This document shows, in pieces, positions 32,829 to 42,407 of a stretch of 64,000 nucleotides of DNA. Every line of letters begins with the position of its first letter. Position 1 is the stretch's first letter. Where the stretch lies: assembly GCF_003815715.1 (NCBI RefSeq), contig NZ_CP033922.1, positions 2,696,001 through 2,760,000 of the forward strand, written 5' to 3'. Position numbers and translations under genes: made by a program. Source of the DNA: Chryseobacterium sp. G0162 (GTDB lineage: Bacteria > Bacteroidota > Bacteroidia > Flavobacteriales > Weeksellaceae). Under the pieces are notes generated by a model that was given only the letters and a program-made list of their open reading frames with translations, did no database searches and was not told the DNA's origin.

Positions 32829-33140
32829 ATGAAGAGTTTATCAATTACCGGACTTATCCTACTAGCAGTTTCTGCTTTACTATTTTATCTTACTACTGAT
32901 TTTGCTGTAGAACAGATCAGGATTTCTCATATTATGGGAATAATGGCTGGGATAGGAATCGGGCTTATCATTGGTGGAATGGTAGGATATTTAAGCAAAG
33001 GAAGTGCTATAAAGGCTGAACAGAAGAAAAAAGAATTCAAGCAGCTTCAGAAAGAAAAAGAAGAACTGGAAAAACAGGCAGCAGAAATTGCACAACGCCA
33101 GGCCGAACTTGAAAATCAAAATAAAAATCCTCAAATCTAA
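32829..33140 (+). CDS. Small membrane protein with coiled-coil tail
   Basis: A 103-residue protein with two hydrophobic segments (residues ~5-22 and ~36-54, the second glycine-rich: GIMAGIGIGLIIGGMVGYL). A strongly helical, charged tail (~62-97) rich in K/E/Q follows with a heptad-like pattern, so the C-terminus is probably a coiled coil. I do not recognise a family. It is transcribed alone between its promoter and a bidirectional terminator that overlaps its stop codon. Confidence 0.75.
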   Translation: MKSLSITGLILLAVSALLFYLTTDFAVEQIRISHIMGIMAGIGIGLIIGGMVGYLSKGSAIKAEQKKKEFKQLQKEKEELEKQAAEIAQRQAELENQNKNPQI

Positions 33141-33153
33141 AATTTGAGGATTT
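33125..33153. terminator. Bidirectional intrinsic terminator
   Basis: AAATCCTCAAAT (33125-33136) and ATTTGAGGATTT (33142-33153) form a perfect 12-bp stem between convergent genes; it includes the stop codon of the plus-strand gene. Confidence 0.85.
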
Positions 33154-33177
33154 AAAGTTGTTATTTTCGATTGTTGA

Positions 33178-33789
33178 TTAAAATTTATATCCCAAACCAA
33201 CCATAAACAGGTTAGGTCTGTTATCATATCTGATCTCCGAACCGGAAACTTTATTGATGAAGTTTCTCTCATCTTTGCTGAAAGCCCCTTCATATTTTGC
33301 ATTTACAATAAGCTTTTTAATTTCAAGCTGTGCTCCGAACTGGTAGCCTACTGTAAAGTTATTTTTCGCATTTTCTTTAAAATCATTATAGGTATTGTCT
33401 TTGCTTAGGTTAAAGCTTCCTACCGGACCTACAAAAACGCCTAACATATTACCTAAAACGTTATATCCTAAAAGAACCGGAACGTCAATACGGTTGCTCT
33501 TCACATCAAAAGTTGTGTTTTCTGTAGTGAACTCATTTTTAAAATGAGTATAATACACTTCAGGCATCAAGAATAATGACGTAGGTAATCCTACTTTTAA
33601 TGAAAGTCCTACGTTGAACCCTACATTGTTTTTTCCTGTTCCCTCAATGGCATCATTCACAGTTCCTTTAATGTTGGACCATGAAGGTGAACCTGTAGGA
33701 AATATTAAATTGGCTTTACCCGCCAGTGAGATCTGTGCAGAAGCCCACATTGAAAACCCGATTAACGCTATACTAAGTACCTTTTTCAT
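33178..33789 (-). CDS. Outer membrane beta-barrel protein
   Basis: A 203-residue exported protein with a signal peptide at 1-18 (ending WASAQ) and alternating hydrophobic strands throughout, ending FMVGLGYKF with the C-terminal aromatic expected of a barrel. It resembles the PorT-like/OmpA-type eight-strand barrels of Bacteroidota. Its start overlaps the end of mlaF by 17 bases, so it is translated in the mlaE-mlaF operon. It may be an outer membrane component linked to lipid trafficking, which is inference. Confidence 0.8.
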   Translation of the reverse strand: MKKVLSIALIGFSMWASAQISLAGKANLIFPTGSPSWSNIKGTVNDAIEGTGKNNVGFNVGLSLKVGLPTSLFLMPEVYYTHFKNEFTTENTTFDVKSNRIDVPVLLGYNVLGNMLGVFVGPVGSFNLSKDNTYNDFKENAKNNFTVGYQFGAQLEIKKLIVNAKYEGAFSKDERNFINKVSGSEIRYDNRPNLFMVGLGYKF

Positions 33790-34582
33790 TATCGTCTAAT
33801 TTTGTATTCTCAATTGTTTTGTTATTCTCAAGTAAATATTCTCTCAGCTCTTTAAATAGTTCTGAAGAATAAACGAAGTCAATCAGATTTTTATTGCCTG
33901 CTGTAATCAGGATATCTTTATTCCCTTCCCATTCCTTGATACCAAGTCTTAGGTATACAATTTTCTCGCCAATCGTCATTACAGAATTCATATCGTGAGT
34001 ATTGATGATGGTTGTAGTATTGTATTCCTTGGTGATTTCATAAAGAAGATCATCAATAACCTTAGAGGTATATGGATCCAGCCCTGAGTTAGGTTCATCG
34101 CAGAATAAATACTTCGGATTGTTTACAATTGCTCTTGCAATGGCAACCCTTTTTTGCATTCCACCGGAAATTTCAGAAGGATATTTCCTTCCTGCTTTAT
34201 CAAGATGTACCCTTCCTATTACTTCGAAAACTCTCTTCTTTTTTTCTCTAAAAGTAAGGTTGGTAAACATATCCAATGGAAACATAATATTCTCCTCTAC
34301 TGTTAAAGAGTCAAATAAGGCACTTCCCTGAAATACGGTTCCAATTTCTGAACGAAGGTGTTGCTTTTCTTCTCTCGTCATGGTATTGACATCCCGGCCG
34401 TCAAACAAAATTTCTCCGGATGATGGCATATAGACATTCAGTAAACTTTTAAGAAAAACGGTTTTTCCCGAGCCACTCTGTCCGATGATAAGGTTTACTT
34501 TTCCTTTATCAAATGAAGTCGAAATTCCCTTAAGTACTTCAACATCTCCAAAACTTTTCTTAAGATCTTTTACCTCAATCAT
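33773..34582 (-). CDS. mlaF: ABC transporter ATPase of the Mla lipid-transport system
   Basis: Powers MCE-type phospholipid transport between the membranes. It has 269 residues. Walker A GQSGSGKT, signature SGGMQKR, Walker B YLFCDEP and the H-loop histidine in INTHDM are all intact. The ATG at 34582 matches the family start MIEVKDLKKSFG and overlaps the mlaE stop by one base. The partner permease is directly upstream, while the MCE subunit mlaD is at 52131, in a separate operon. Confidence 0.93.
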   Translation of the reverse strand: MIEVKDLKKSFGDVEVLKGISTSFDKGKVNLIIGQSGSGKTVFLKSLLNVYMPSSGEILFDGRDVNTMTREEKQHLRSEIGTVFQGSALFDSLTVEENIMFPLDMFTNLTFREKKKRVFEVIGRVHLDKAGRKYPSEISGGMQKRVAIARAIVNNPKYLFCDEPNSGLDPYTSKVIDDLLYEITKEYNTTTIINTHDMNSVMTIGEKIVYLRLGIKEWEGNKDILITAGNKNLIDFVYSSELFKELREYLLENNKTIENTKLDDNEKGT

Positions 34583-35334
34583 CAGCTTAATATTAATTGG
34601 GTTAAAATTAATTCGGAAATGATAATGAAGACCATTGTCCATACCACTGCCTGGGTACTTGCTCTACCTACTTCCAAAGATCCTCCTTTCACAAAATATC
34701 CGAAATAAGAAGGAACCGTTGCAATAATGAATGCAAAAACTATGGTTTTGGTAAATGCATAATAGATAAATAGATTAGGCATATACATTTGGATCCCTAC
34801 AATATAATCGTTTTCGGTCCAGTTTCCTGTTAAAATCCCGGCAATATAGCCTCCGCCAATACCAAATACGATACTGATAGCGATAAGAAGAGGATTAAAA
34901 ATCATACAGGCAATGATCTTTGGAAAGATCAAAAAATTGGGTGAATTGACTCCCATGATATCTAAGGCATCAATCTGTTCAGAAACCCTCATTGTTCCAA
35001 TACTGGAAGCAATGTATGATCCTACTTTACCTGCTAAAATCAAACTGATAATGGTAGGAGCAAATTCTAAAACAAGTACTGCTTTTGTTGCATATCCTAC
35101 AAATGAAGGAGGAATAGGAAATGATGAAGCATCAAAGTTATTAAACATTTGAATCGCTACTACTGCCCCCACGAAGATCGAGGTAAAGACTACGAGACCG
35201 AAAGAATTAACTCCCAAATCATTAATTTCCCTCATGAGCAGCTTCCAAAAAACCCTCATTTTCTGGGGTTTTTGCAGGGATTTTCCTAAAAGGATCATAT
35301 ATTCCCCTACTGCTGTGAAAAACTTTTTTAACAT
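34582..35334 (-). CDS. mlaE: MlaE-type ABC permease
   Basis: A 250-residue inner membrane permease with five to six membrane segments. The conserved family stretch VLEFAPTIISLILAGKVGS with IGTMRVSEQIDALDIMGVNSP is unmistakable MlaE/YrbE. It is first in the operon mlaE-mlaF-barrel protein. The role is phospholipid movement that maintains outer membrane asymmetry; the direction of transport is not inferable here. Confidence 0.93.
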   Translation of the reverse strand: MLKKFFTAVGEYMILLGKSLQKPQKMRVFWKLLMREINDLGVNSFGLVVFTSIFVGAVVAIQMFNNFDASSFPIPPSFVGYATKAVLVLEFAPTIISLILAGKVGSYIASSIGTMRVSEQIDALDIMGVNSPNFLIFPKIIACMIFNPLLIAISIVFGIGGGYIAGILTGNWTENDYIVGIQMYMPNLFIYYAFTKTIVFAFIIATVPSYFGYFVKGGSLEVGRASTQAVVWTMVFIIISELILTQLILS

Positions 35335-35430
35335 ACTGCTAAATTAGACTTTTTTATTGAATTAGGCTAAGGTTGAAGAGAAGACAGAAGCCCGGAAAAT
35401 GTTAAAATTATCCTAACCTTAGCTATAGCT

Positions 35431-36801
35431 TTATTTTGCGTTTTTGTCCCCACCAATAACCAGTAAAATGGTTTTTAATATGATAACCAGATCCAGCACA
35501 AAACTCCAGTTCCTTACATAGAATGCGTCTGCGAGAACTCTTTTTTTCATTTCTACCTCCACATCTCCAAAGTCACCACGCAATCCGCTTACCTGTGCAA
35601 GACCTGTAATTCCTGGACTTACCATGCTTCTTAGGCTATATCTTCCGATTTTTGGTTTGTAGTAATTATCAACAGCCAACATGTGAGGACGTGGACCTAC
35701 TACAGACATTTCGCCTTTCAGTACATTGATAAACTGCGGAAGTTCATCAAGGCTGGTCTTTCTTAAAAATTTACCTACCTTGGTGATTCTGGTGTCGTTT
35801 TCTCTGGTTGTACTCGTTGTAGATTCATCATTGACTACCATGGTTCTGAATTTTATACAGCTGAACACCTCCTCATGAAAACCATATCTTTTCTGAAAGA
35901 AGAAAACAGGTCCTTTGGAACTTACCCTGATTAAAATTGCGATGATCGGAAATAACCATGTACAAACGAAAGCCAGAACAAATATGGAAAAGAAAATATC
36001 AAATGTTCTTTTCATCAGGAAGTTGGAATAATAATCTAATGGATATCTTGCCTGATTAAGAACGGGTTGAGTTTGAATATAAGCCAGATCATAGAGGAAA
36101 AAATCACTTTGGGTAATACTGGGGATCAATGAAATATGAACCTTGTTTTCCTCTGCAAGTTTGAATATGTCAGACTCAACACTTTCACCGTAAGAATTTT
36201 CTGTAGATAAAAACAATGTATGGATACCGTTTTTTTTCCAGAAGCTCACCAATTCGGCGGTGCTGGCATCTGCGTTTTCATGTTCAAATATTCGGTATCC
36301 GTAATCTTTACGTTCTTTAAAAATGTTTTTTAGGATCTCCGTAGAATCTCCATCTCCTAAAAACATGATATTTCGATAGTTAACCCCTAAAGACCGTAAG
36401 TACTTAATAGAAAAATAGATGAGTGATTTTGCTAAAAAGATAAATATAAACAGATAAAATGATAACCAGTAAATATCAGAGTTGAAGAATACATTATTAC
36501 TGACCTTCCCAATAAGCAAAACACCAAGTATAAAGGATATGAAATGAATCAGAAGCCTTTCCAGAAAGAGAGTATACGTAAGGTTCCTCGGAATATTGTA
36601 TATTTTTGTCCTACCGCTGAGAAGCACCCAGAACAAAAACAGCAAAACCAGAGAAAAAGCGTTCTGGTACCAGGTTTCCTTATGATACTTCAGGTTTTCG
36701 TTTCTGCTTATAAAAAAGAATATGAAAATAGATGCAATAACCATGAGGTCAAGCAAAATAATGATCGATTTCAGGTATCTAGAGTATCGAATTCTCTGCA
36801 T
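35431..36801 (-). CDS. Polyprenyl-phosphate sugar-1-phosphate transferase (WcaJ type)
   Basis: Starts surface polysaccharide synthesis by moving a sugar phosphate onto undecaprenyl phosphate. It has 456 residues. The N-terminal half has four to five membrane segments and a CoA-binding-like nucleotide domain (IMFLGDGDSTEIL). The C-terminal catalytic domain has KRTFDIFFS, GPVFFFQKRYG, IKFRTMV, RKTSLDELPQFINVLKGEMSVVGPRP and GITGLAQVSGLRG, the standard sugar transferase motifs. It is a lone gene 20 kb from the glycan cluster at 55-60 kb, which lacks an initiating enzyme, so it may serve that cluster (inference). Confidence 0.92.
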   Translation of the reverse strand: MQRIRYSRYLKSIIILLDLMVIASIFIFFFISRNENLKYHKETWYQNAFSLVLLFLFWVLLSGRTKIYNIPRNLTYTLFLERLLIHFISFILGVLLIGKVSNNVFFNSDIYWLSFYLFIFIFLAKSLIYFSIKYLRSLGVNYRNIMFLGDGDSTEILKNIFKERKDYGYRIFEHENADASTAELVSFWKKNGIHTLFLSTENSYGESVESDIFKLAEENKVHISLIPSITQSDFFLYDLAYIQTQPVLNQARYPLDYYSNFLMKRTFDIFFSIFVLAFVCTWLFPIIAILIRVSSKGPVFFFQKRYGFHEEVFSCIKFRTMVVNDESTTSTTRENDTRITKVGKFLRKTSLDELPQFINVLKGEMSVVGPRPHMLAVDNYYKPKIGRYSLRSMVSPGITGLAQVSGLRGDFGDVEVEMKKRVLADAFYVRNWSFVLDLVIILKTILLVIGGDKNAK

Positions 36802-36844
36802 CTATCGGTATTATAACAGGAAGGGCCAGCTAATGTACGTATTT

Positions 36845-37474
36845 TTACGGTATATTCAGATATTTGTGGGTCTGAACAGAAGCCTGCCATTCCGGGTGTT
36901 CCAGAATAAAATCTGTAATTTTAGGATACATATCATCTCTTTTACTCCATTCACTTTGGAGGTAAAGCTTACAGCTTTCAGAAACTTTGGCAGCCTGTTC
37001 CTGTGCAAATGCAAAATCATGATTGTTGAAAACAATAACTTTAAGCTCATGAGCCTTTTGATAGATCTCATCTTTAGGCAATCCTGTTTTCTTTGGAGAA
37101 AGAGTAATCCAGTCCAGATGCCCGCTCATAGGATATGCTCCTGAAGTTTCAATGTGAATAGTACATCCAAGTTCTTTTAATTTGGAGGTAAGAACTTCCA
37201 AATTCCAAGTAAGAGGTTCTCCTCCTGTAAGAACGACAGTTTTACAATGTTTAGCCGCTGTTTCTGCAATTTCCTCAGCATTCATCAAAGGATGGAGCTC
37301 CGGGTCCCAGCTTTCTTTCACATCACACCAGTGGCAGCCTACATCGCAGCCTCCCAGCCTGATAAAATAAGCCGCTTTTCCAGTATGTGCTCCTTCTCCT
37401 TGTAAAGTGTAAAAATGCTCCATTACAGGGAGCATTTTACCTTCTTTTAATAAAATATCTTGTTCTTTATTCAT
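36845..37474 (-). CDS. queE: 7-carboxy-7-deazaguanine synthase (radical SAM)
   Basis: Makes CDG in the queuosine/preQ0 pathway. It has 209 residues. GGCDVGCHWCDVKE holds the CxxxCxxC cluster cysteines adapted to QueE; FYTLQGEG and VLTGGEPL are the substrate and SAM motifs. The ATG at 37474 gives MNKEQD and lies 7 bp after the folD stop; the longer start at 37513 is inside folD. Other queuosine genes are not in the window. Confidence 0.93.
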   Translation of the reverse strand: MNKEQDILLKEGKMLPVMEHFYTLQGEGAHTGKAAYFIRLGGCDVGCHWCDVKESWDPELHPLMNAEEIAETAAKHCKTVVLTGGEPLTWNLEVLTSKLKELGCTIHIETSGAYPMSGHLDWITLSPKKTGLPKDEIYQKAHELKVIVFNNHDFAFAQEQAAKVSESCKLYLQSEWSKRDDMYPKITDFILEHPEWQASVQTHKYLNIP

Positions 37475-37481
37475 TTTAAAA

Positions 37482-38366
37482 TTAGTCGTTATAGACCGAA
37501 GTTTTATAAGCAATAATGGTGTTTTTCATCAACATTGCTCTTGTCATTGGGCCTACTCCTCCAGGAACCGGAGTAATCCAGCTTGCCTTTGCTGCACAGC
37601 TGTCAAAATCTACATCACCGGCAAGGTAATATCCTTTTGGAGAGTCATCGTCTACTCTTGTAATACCCACGTCAACGATTACAGCACCTTCTTTAATCAT
37701 TTCTCCTTTTAAGAAATGAGGATCTCCCAAGGCTGTAATAACGATGTCTGCCTTTTTAGTATATTCTTCAATGTCTTTTGTGTAGGAGTGGGTAAGGGTA
37801 ACCGTTGAGTTTCCAGGGAAATCTTTTCTTCCCATTAAGATACTCATTGGTCTTCCTACAATTTTACTTCTACCAATGATTACACAGTCTTTTCCTTTGG
37901 TTTCAATATTATATCTTTCCAATAATGTTAAGATTCCGAAAGGAGTTGCCGGTAAGAAAGTATCCATTTCAAGAGCCATTTTTCCGAAGTTTTCAGGGTG
38001 GAATCCATCCACATCTTTTCTTGGATCAATAGCGTTGATGATTTTCTCCTGGTCCACCTGATCCGGTAAAGGGAGCTGAACAATAAAACCATCCACTGCT
38101 TTAGATTTATTCAGCTCGTCAATGGTCTCCAATAGTTCAGATTCTGAAACTGTGCTTGGGAATTTGATTAAGCTGGATTGAAATCCTACCTCTTCACAAT
38201 CTTTTACCTTAGCGTTTACATAAGCCTTGCTTGCTCCGTTGTTTCCTACAAGAATAGCAACCAAATGAGGTGCTCTTCTTTTATTTGCCAGGATTTTTTC
38301 AACTTCAACTTTGATCTCAGCTTTGATTTCTTTGGAAACCTTAAGTCCGTCAAGAATTTCTGCCAT
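37482..38366 (-). CDS. folD: Methylenetetrahydrofolate dehydrogenase/cyclohydrolase
   Basis: Bifunctional one-carbon enzyme of 294 residues. The catalytic YVNAKVKDC (Tyr-x3-Lys), VQLPLPDQVDQ, DVDGFHPENFG, VIIGRSKIVGRP and PGGVGPMTRAMLMKNT motifs are all present. It is followed by queE in the same orientation with 7 bp between them. Identification is firm. Confidence 0.97.
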   Translation of the reverse strand: MAEILDGLKVSKEIKAEIKVEVEKILANKRRAPHLVAILVGNNGASKAYVNAKVKDCEEVGFQSSLIKFPSTVSESELLETIDELNKSKAVDGFIVQLPLPDQVDQEKIINAIDPRKDVDGFHPENFGKMALEMDTFLPATPFGILTLLERYNIETKGKDCVIIGRSKIVGRPMSILMGRKDFPGNSTVTLTHSYTKDIEEYTKKADIVITALGDPHFLKGEMIKEGAVIVDVGITRVDDDSPKGYYLAGDVDFDSCAAKASWITPVPGGVGPMTRAMLMKNTIIAYKTSVYND

Positions 38367-38410
38367 TTTTACTTTTTACTTTTATTTAGATTTATTTTTA
38401 CTTTACTTTT

Positions 38411-40051
38411 TTACTTAAATTCTTTATAATAGTTAATCAACCCGTTGGTAGAACTATCATGTGAAGTTATCGTCTCGTTGTTTTCAAGCTCCGGTAAGAT
38501 TTTGTTAGCGAGTACTTTACCTAATTCAACTCCGAACTGATCGAAGCTGAAAATATTCCATATAACCCCTTGAACGAAGATTTTGTGTTCATACATAGCA
38601 ATTAACTGTCCTAATGTGAAAGGCGTTAATTCTTTGAATAATATAGAGTTAGTAGGTGTGTTTCCGTGGAAAACTTTATAGTTTAATAATCGGTCAATCT
38701 CTTCATCGGATTTTCCTGCATTTCTAAGTTCTTCTTCTACTTCTTCTTCTGTTTTCCCGAAAGCAAGTGCTTCAGTCTGGGCAAAGAAGTTCGCTAATAA
38801 TTTATCCTGATGGTCAGAAACTTTATTAGAGCTTTTAGTATAAGCAATAAAGTCTGCAGGAATCAATTCTGTACCTTGGTGAATCAATTGGTAAAATGCA
38901 TGTTGTCCATTGGTTCCAGGTTCTCCCCAAATGATTGGTCCTGTTTCGTATTCTACGAATTCACCGTTTCTGTCTACACATTTTCCGTTGCTTTCCATAT
39001 CTCCCTGTTGAAGATAAGCAGCAAATCTGTCAAGGTATTGTGAATAGGGAAGGATTGCATAGGTGGTTGCTGCGTAGAAATTACGATACCAGATTCCTAA
39101 AAGCCCCATGAGTACAGGAACGTTTTCAGAGAAGTCTTCAGTCTGGAAGTGCTGGTCTGTATCGAAAGCTCCTTTTAAAAGCTGTTCAAAGTTTTCATAA
39201 CCTACAGCCAGTACAATGCTTAATCCGATAGCACTCCAAAGCGAGTATCTTCCGCCTACCCAATCCCAGAATTCGAAAATGTTTTCTTCAGCAATTCCGA
39301 ACTGCTTAACCGCTTCAATATTAGTGGATAAAGCTACAAAATGCTTTGCTACATCTTCCTGATTACCTGCTTTAAGGAACCAGTCTTTTGCTGAATTGGC
39401 ATTTGTCATTGTTTCCTGCGTAGTAAACGTTTTAGAAGCAATGATGAATAGAGTCGTTTCCGGATTTAGGTTTTTAACAACCTCTGCAATATGATTTCCG
39501 TCCACATTGGAAACAAAGTGAACGTCTAGTCTTGTTTTAAAATGCTTTAAAGCTGAACAAACCATCACAGGTCCCAAATCTGAACCTCCGATTCCGATGT
39601 TTACCACATCTGTAATTTGCTTTCCACTGAATCCTTTGTGTTCTCCTGAAATGATTTTTTCAGAAAAATCTTTCATATGGTTCAATACTCTTTTGATCTC
39701 TGGCTTAATATTTTCGCCGTCTACAAGAATTTCACGGTCAGAGAAATCTCTCAAAGCAGTATGGAGAACTGCTCTTCCCTCTGTTTCATTGATTTTATCA
39801 CCAGAGAACATTTTAGAAATAGCATCTTTTAACTGACATTCTTCTGCCAACTGTAATAAAAGTTCTTTTGTTCTTGAATCAATTAAGTTTTTAGAATAAT
39901 CAAAAAGGTAATTATCTTTTTGCAGGGAGAATTCTTCGAAACGATTCGGGTTGTACTGGAAAAGACTTCTTAGCTCAAGGTCGTTAGATGCAAAATGTTC
40001 ATCAAGGGCTTTCCAGCTGTTGGTTTGTATAGGGTTTATTTTTGATAGCAT
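38411..40051 (-). CDS. pgi: Glucose-6-phosphate isomerase
   Basis: Interconverts glucose-6-phosphate and fructose-6-phosphate. It has 546 residues, as expected for the E. coli-type enzyme. Signature motifs are [39 protein letters not shown] (catalytic Glu region), [16 protein letters not shown] (catalytic His) and the C-terminal [12 protein letters not shown] minus-strand -7 element at 40133 lies 82 bp upstream; folD begins 44 bp downstream of the stop. Confidence 0.97.
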   Translation of the reverse strand: MLSKINPIQTNSWKALDEHFASNDLELRSLFQYNPNRFEEFSLQKDNYLFDYSKNLIDSRTKELLLQLAEECQLKDAISKMFSGDKINETEGRAVLHTALRDFSDREILVDGENIKPEIKRVLNHMKDFSEKIISGEHKGFSGKQITDVVNIGIGGSDLGPVMVCSALKHFKTRLDVHFVSNVDGNHIAEVVKNLNPETTLFIIASKTFTTQETMTNANSAKDWFLKAGNQEDVAKHFVALSTNIEAVKQFGIAEENIFEFWDWVGGRYSLWSAIGLSIVLAVGYENFEQLLKGAFDTDQHFQTEDFSENVPVLMGLLGIWYRNFYAATTYAILPYSQYLDRFAAYLQQGDMESNGKCVDRNGEFVEYETGPIIWGEPGTNGQHAFYQLIHQGTELIPADFIAYTKSSNKVSDHQDKLLANFFAQTEALAFGKTEEEVEEELRNAGKSDEEIDRLLNYKVFHGNTPTNSILFKELTPFTLGQLIAMYEHKIFVQGVIWNIFSFDQFGVELGKVLANKILPELENNETITSHDSSTNGLINYYKEFK

Positions 40052-40132
40052 GTTGTTGGGAATTTATAGTTCAGAAAAATAATATCGCGGATCAAAATCT
40101 TTAGAGATCTATAACGATTTATTTCTGATGTG

Positions 40133-40140
40133 CAAATTTA
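40133..40140 (-). promoter_or_regulatory. -7 promoter element for pgi
   Basis: TAAATTTG on the minus strand; the leader would be about 75 bases. Confidence 0.4.
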
Positions 40141-40192
40141 AGGAAAAATAAAACCTCAAATAAATTTGAGGATGATAAATAACGATTTTTTA

Positions 40193-40224
40193 AAAAACAA
40201 AACCCCAGAAATGACCTGAGGTTT
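40193..40224 (-). terminator. Intrinsic terminator of the ECF sigma operon
   Basis: On the minus strand AAACCTCAG pairs with CTGGGGTTT (one T-G pair), followed by TGTTTTTT. It lies 35 bp after the last gene of the operon. A separate CCTCAAAT/ATTTGAGG hairpin is at 40154-40171. Confidence 0.75.
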
Positions 40225-40258
40225 ACTTTTTATGGGTATAAAAATGTTTTTTGAGACA

Positions 40259-40864
40259 TTATTCGTCTATTTCATTCAAAATATTTTCCAATTGCTTAGC
40301 GTGGGCACCATAGAAATATTTTGTCCATAAAACAATGCTTACCAGTAGAGAAAGTGTTCCAATTAAAACGGCAATTATTAAATAGATTTGAGTATGGGTT
40401 GCGAGTTCAGTCAGATCTTTCCCTTTTTTTTCCAAAGTGTTATAGATAAATAATCCAATAGTAATAAGGAAATGAGGTAATAATAAAAAGCCGAATGACT
40501 GATATCTTTCCATGTTTAATCGTAGTTCATGATAGATTTTCCAAAGGCTGTTCTTGGTATTTCCCGTATAAAGCTCCGTTTGTTTGTAGAATTTATAAAA
40601 TCCAAACAGATAATAAGATGATATTACAACCATCATTGTATAAGATATATAATAAATAATGTATTGAGAAGAGGGAAATTTAAACTGAAGAGGAAAGAAT
40701 CCGATAAGAATGATGGCTAAAATCTGTGCCGGAAATTCTTTTTTCATGCTTTTCTGGATTTTTTCTATAGGATGTTTACTCTCCTTTAATTGTTCTATAG
40801 CGTCTGGAATATGAACGTTGCTGTCTTCATTATTCCACTGTTCTTTTAATTGATCAAGATTCAT
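40259..40864 (-). CDS. Membrane protein paired with ECF sigma factor
   Basis: A 201-residue protein with a soluble N-terminus of about 45 residues (MNLDQLKEQWNNEDSN) and four hydrophobic segments (~47-65, ~70-92, ~120-142, ~158-180). Its start overlaps the sigma factor gene by 11 bases, which is the usual place of a cognate anti-sigma factor. It lacks a zinc-binding anti-sigma motif, so that role is inference from position. No enzyme family is recognisable. Confidence 0.75.
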   Translation of the reverse strand: MNLDQLKEQWNNEDSNVHIPDAIEQLKESKHPIEKIQKSMKKEFPAQILAIILIGFFPLQFKFPSSQYIIYYISYTMMVVISSYYLFGFYKFYKQTELYTGNTKNSLWKIYHELRLNMERYQSFGFLLLPHFLITIGLFIYNTLEKKGKDLTELATHTQIYLIIAVLIGTLSLLVSIVLWTKYFYGAHAKQLENILNEIDE

Positions 40865-41363
40865 AACCTGTTTTTTTTATGATTTGCTGTATTTTTTCTT
40901 TGGTTCTGTTAAGTTTTACACGGGCATTGCCTTCACTGAGCCCGAGGTTGCTTCCAATTTCTTTATGTGACATCCCCTCCATGAAATAAAAGATAACTGC
41001 CTTCTCTAATGCATTCAGTTCTTGGACGGCACGGTAAAAAATTTCGAGCTGCCTGTCCTTTGTGGGGTTGTAGTCCTCCTGTTGTACCTCAAAATGATGA
41101 GACGGATCCGTATGATTTTTTGTCCTCTGTTTTTCTTTTTTTAAATAGGTAATGGCAGTATTGATGGCAACGCGATACATCCATGTAGAAAATTTACTGT
41201 TTCCCTTAAAGTTTTGATAAGATTTCCATAGCTGGATAAGAATTTCCTGCTGAAGATCTTCCCGGTCTTCTATGGAATCTGCATAGATCCGGGAAGCTTT
41301 ATATAATATGCCTTTGTGCTGATTGACAAGCTTTAGAAAGGCTGTTCCGGTTGGGGTACTCAC
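40854..41363 (-). CDS. ECF-type RNA polymerase sigma factor
   Basis: A 169-residue alternative sigma factor. Region 2 includes EDREDLQQEILIQLWKSYQNFKG and STWMYRVAINTAITYL; region 4 includes ALEKAVIFYFMEGMSHKEIGSNLGLSEGNARVKLNRTKEKI. It is the middle gene of a TraB-like/sigma/membrane protein unit. The membrane partner overlaps its 3' end and may hold it inactive. The target genes are unknown. Confidence 0.93.
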   Translation of the reverse strand: MSTPTGTAFLKLVNQHKGILYKASRIYADSIEDREDLQQEILIQLWKSYQNFKGNSKFSTWMYRVAINTAITYLKKEKQRTKNHTDPSHHFEVQQEDYNPTKDRQLEIFYRAVQELNALEKAVIFYFMEGMSHKEIGSNLGLSEGNARVKLNRTKEKIQQIIKKTGYES

Positions 41364-41387
41364 AATAGTTTCATGGTTGGGTTATTG

Positions 41388-42263
41388 TTATAAGTTTGAT
41401 ACAGGCTTTACGGTGTATCCTTTTGCTTTAAGAAGGTTGATGAGCCCATTATTTCCCCATAAATGACCACTTCCAACGGCAAAGAAAGAGCTTTGTTTTT
41501 TCATTATTTCAGGCATTTTTTCTACCCATTTTGTATTTCGGTCAGTCAGCATGAATTTCTCCTGTTTTTTATTCATGAATTTTGGATCTTTAATAAGCTG
41601 ATCCAGGCTTTTTAAATTTTCATTTTTGAATGCCTATGTCATTTTTTGTGAAGCAATAGTATACTCTTTACTCAATTTCAGTTGAGAAATCACTTCTTTC
41701 AGATTGTAGGATTGACCAATTGAATAAATCTGATCATCAACCTTTTCCAGCCCATTCACACTTTTTTTGTTTTTCAAAGCTGTTTTCAGAAGCTCAATTT
41801 CATACATTTTCACTTCATTAGGAGGACAAGGAATTGCTTTTGTTGCAATAAGAGCATAAAGAGCTTGAGGGGTTTGGTGGTCAATGTTTTTCAGGTTGGT
41901 TCCATAGTCAGCAAGTATTTTATCCAGTTCTTTTGCCTCTTCAGGAGTTAATTGTTCAGAAATTTTTTTATCTGCGGCCATCATTTTTTGCATTGCGACT
42001 ATTTCATTCTGATCGGTGTAATTAATTTCCATTACAAAATTTTCAGCCTGATTAAGAGCATTCCATGTTTTTGGTTTTATCTCAAAATCTTTGCTGCATA
42101 AGATATGAAATGTTCCGGCAATATAAGAGGGTTTAGAAAGTCCGTTCCCGGATACTTCCCATAACAGGCTGTTTTCATTTTCTGTATTATTATTCTGTGC
42201 CGTTGCCGTCATGAAATTCATTGATAATAATGCTGCGAATCCAAGTTTTATTAAATTTTTCAT
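41388..42263 (-). pseudogene. TraB/GumN-family exported protein with in-frame amber stop
   Basis: The frame from ATG 42263 gives a signal peptide (ending MTATAQ) and LLWEVSGNGLSKPSYIAGTFH, the TraB/GumN opening with its GTFH motif. It stops at TAG 41634-41636, then stays open in the same frame to 41388 with FAVGSGHLWGNNGLINLLKAKGYTV, the family's C-terminal GxGHLxG motif. A single base change (CAG to TAG is simplest) therefore splits a ~291-residue protein into 209 and 81 residues. The family is linked to zinc-dependent peptidase-like folds. It is the first gene of the ECF sigma operon, so polarity could affect the sigma gene. Confidence 0.82.
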
Positions 42264-42341
42264 AGTATTTGTTTTTTTTGATTTTCTGTTCTTTTAAACA
42301 GTAGGTAAGAGGTATATTACAATCGTTACAGTTTTTTTTTC

Positions 42342-42372
42342 AAAAAAATAAAAACCTCCTGAAAACAGGAGG
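42342..42372 (-). terminator. Intrinsic terminator of DUF4349 gene
   Basis: CCTCCTG (42355-42361) and CAGGAGG (42366-42372) form a 7-bp GC-rich stem; on the minus strand it is followed by TTTTTATTTTTTT. Confidence 0.88.
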
Positions 42373-42407
42373 CTGTAAAATCTAAAATTATGATGATAAC
42401 CTATAGG

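Noticed and set aside
41634..41636. Amber codon decoded as a non-standard amino acid or by suppression
   Set aside because: prfA in this window is a normal UAG-reading factor, no suppressor or pyrrolysine genes are seen, and no other gene here has internal TAG.
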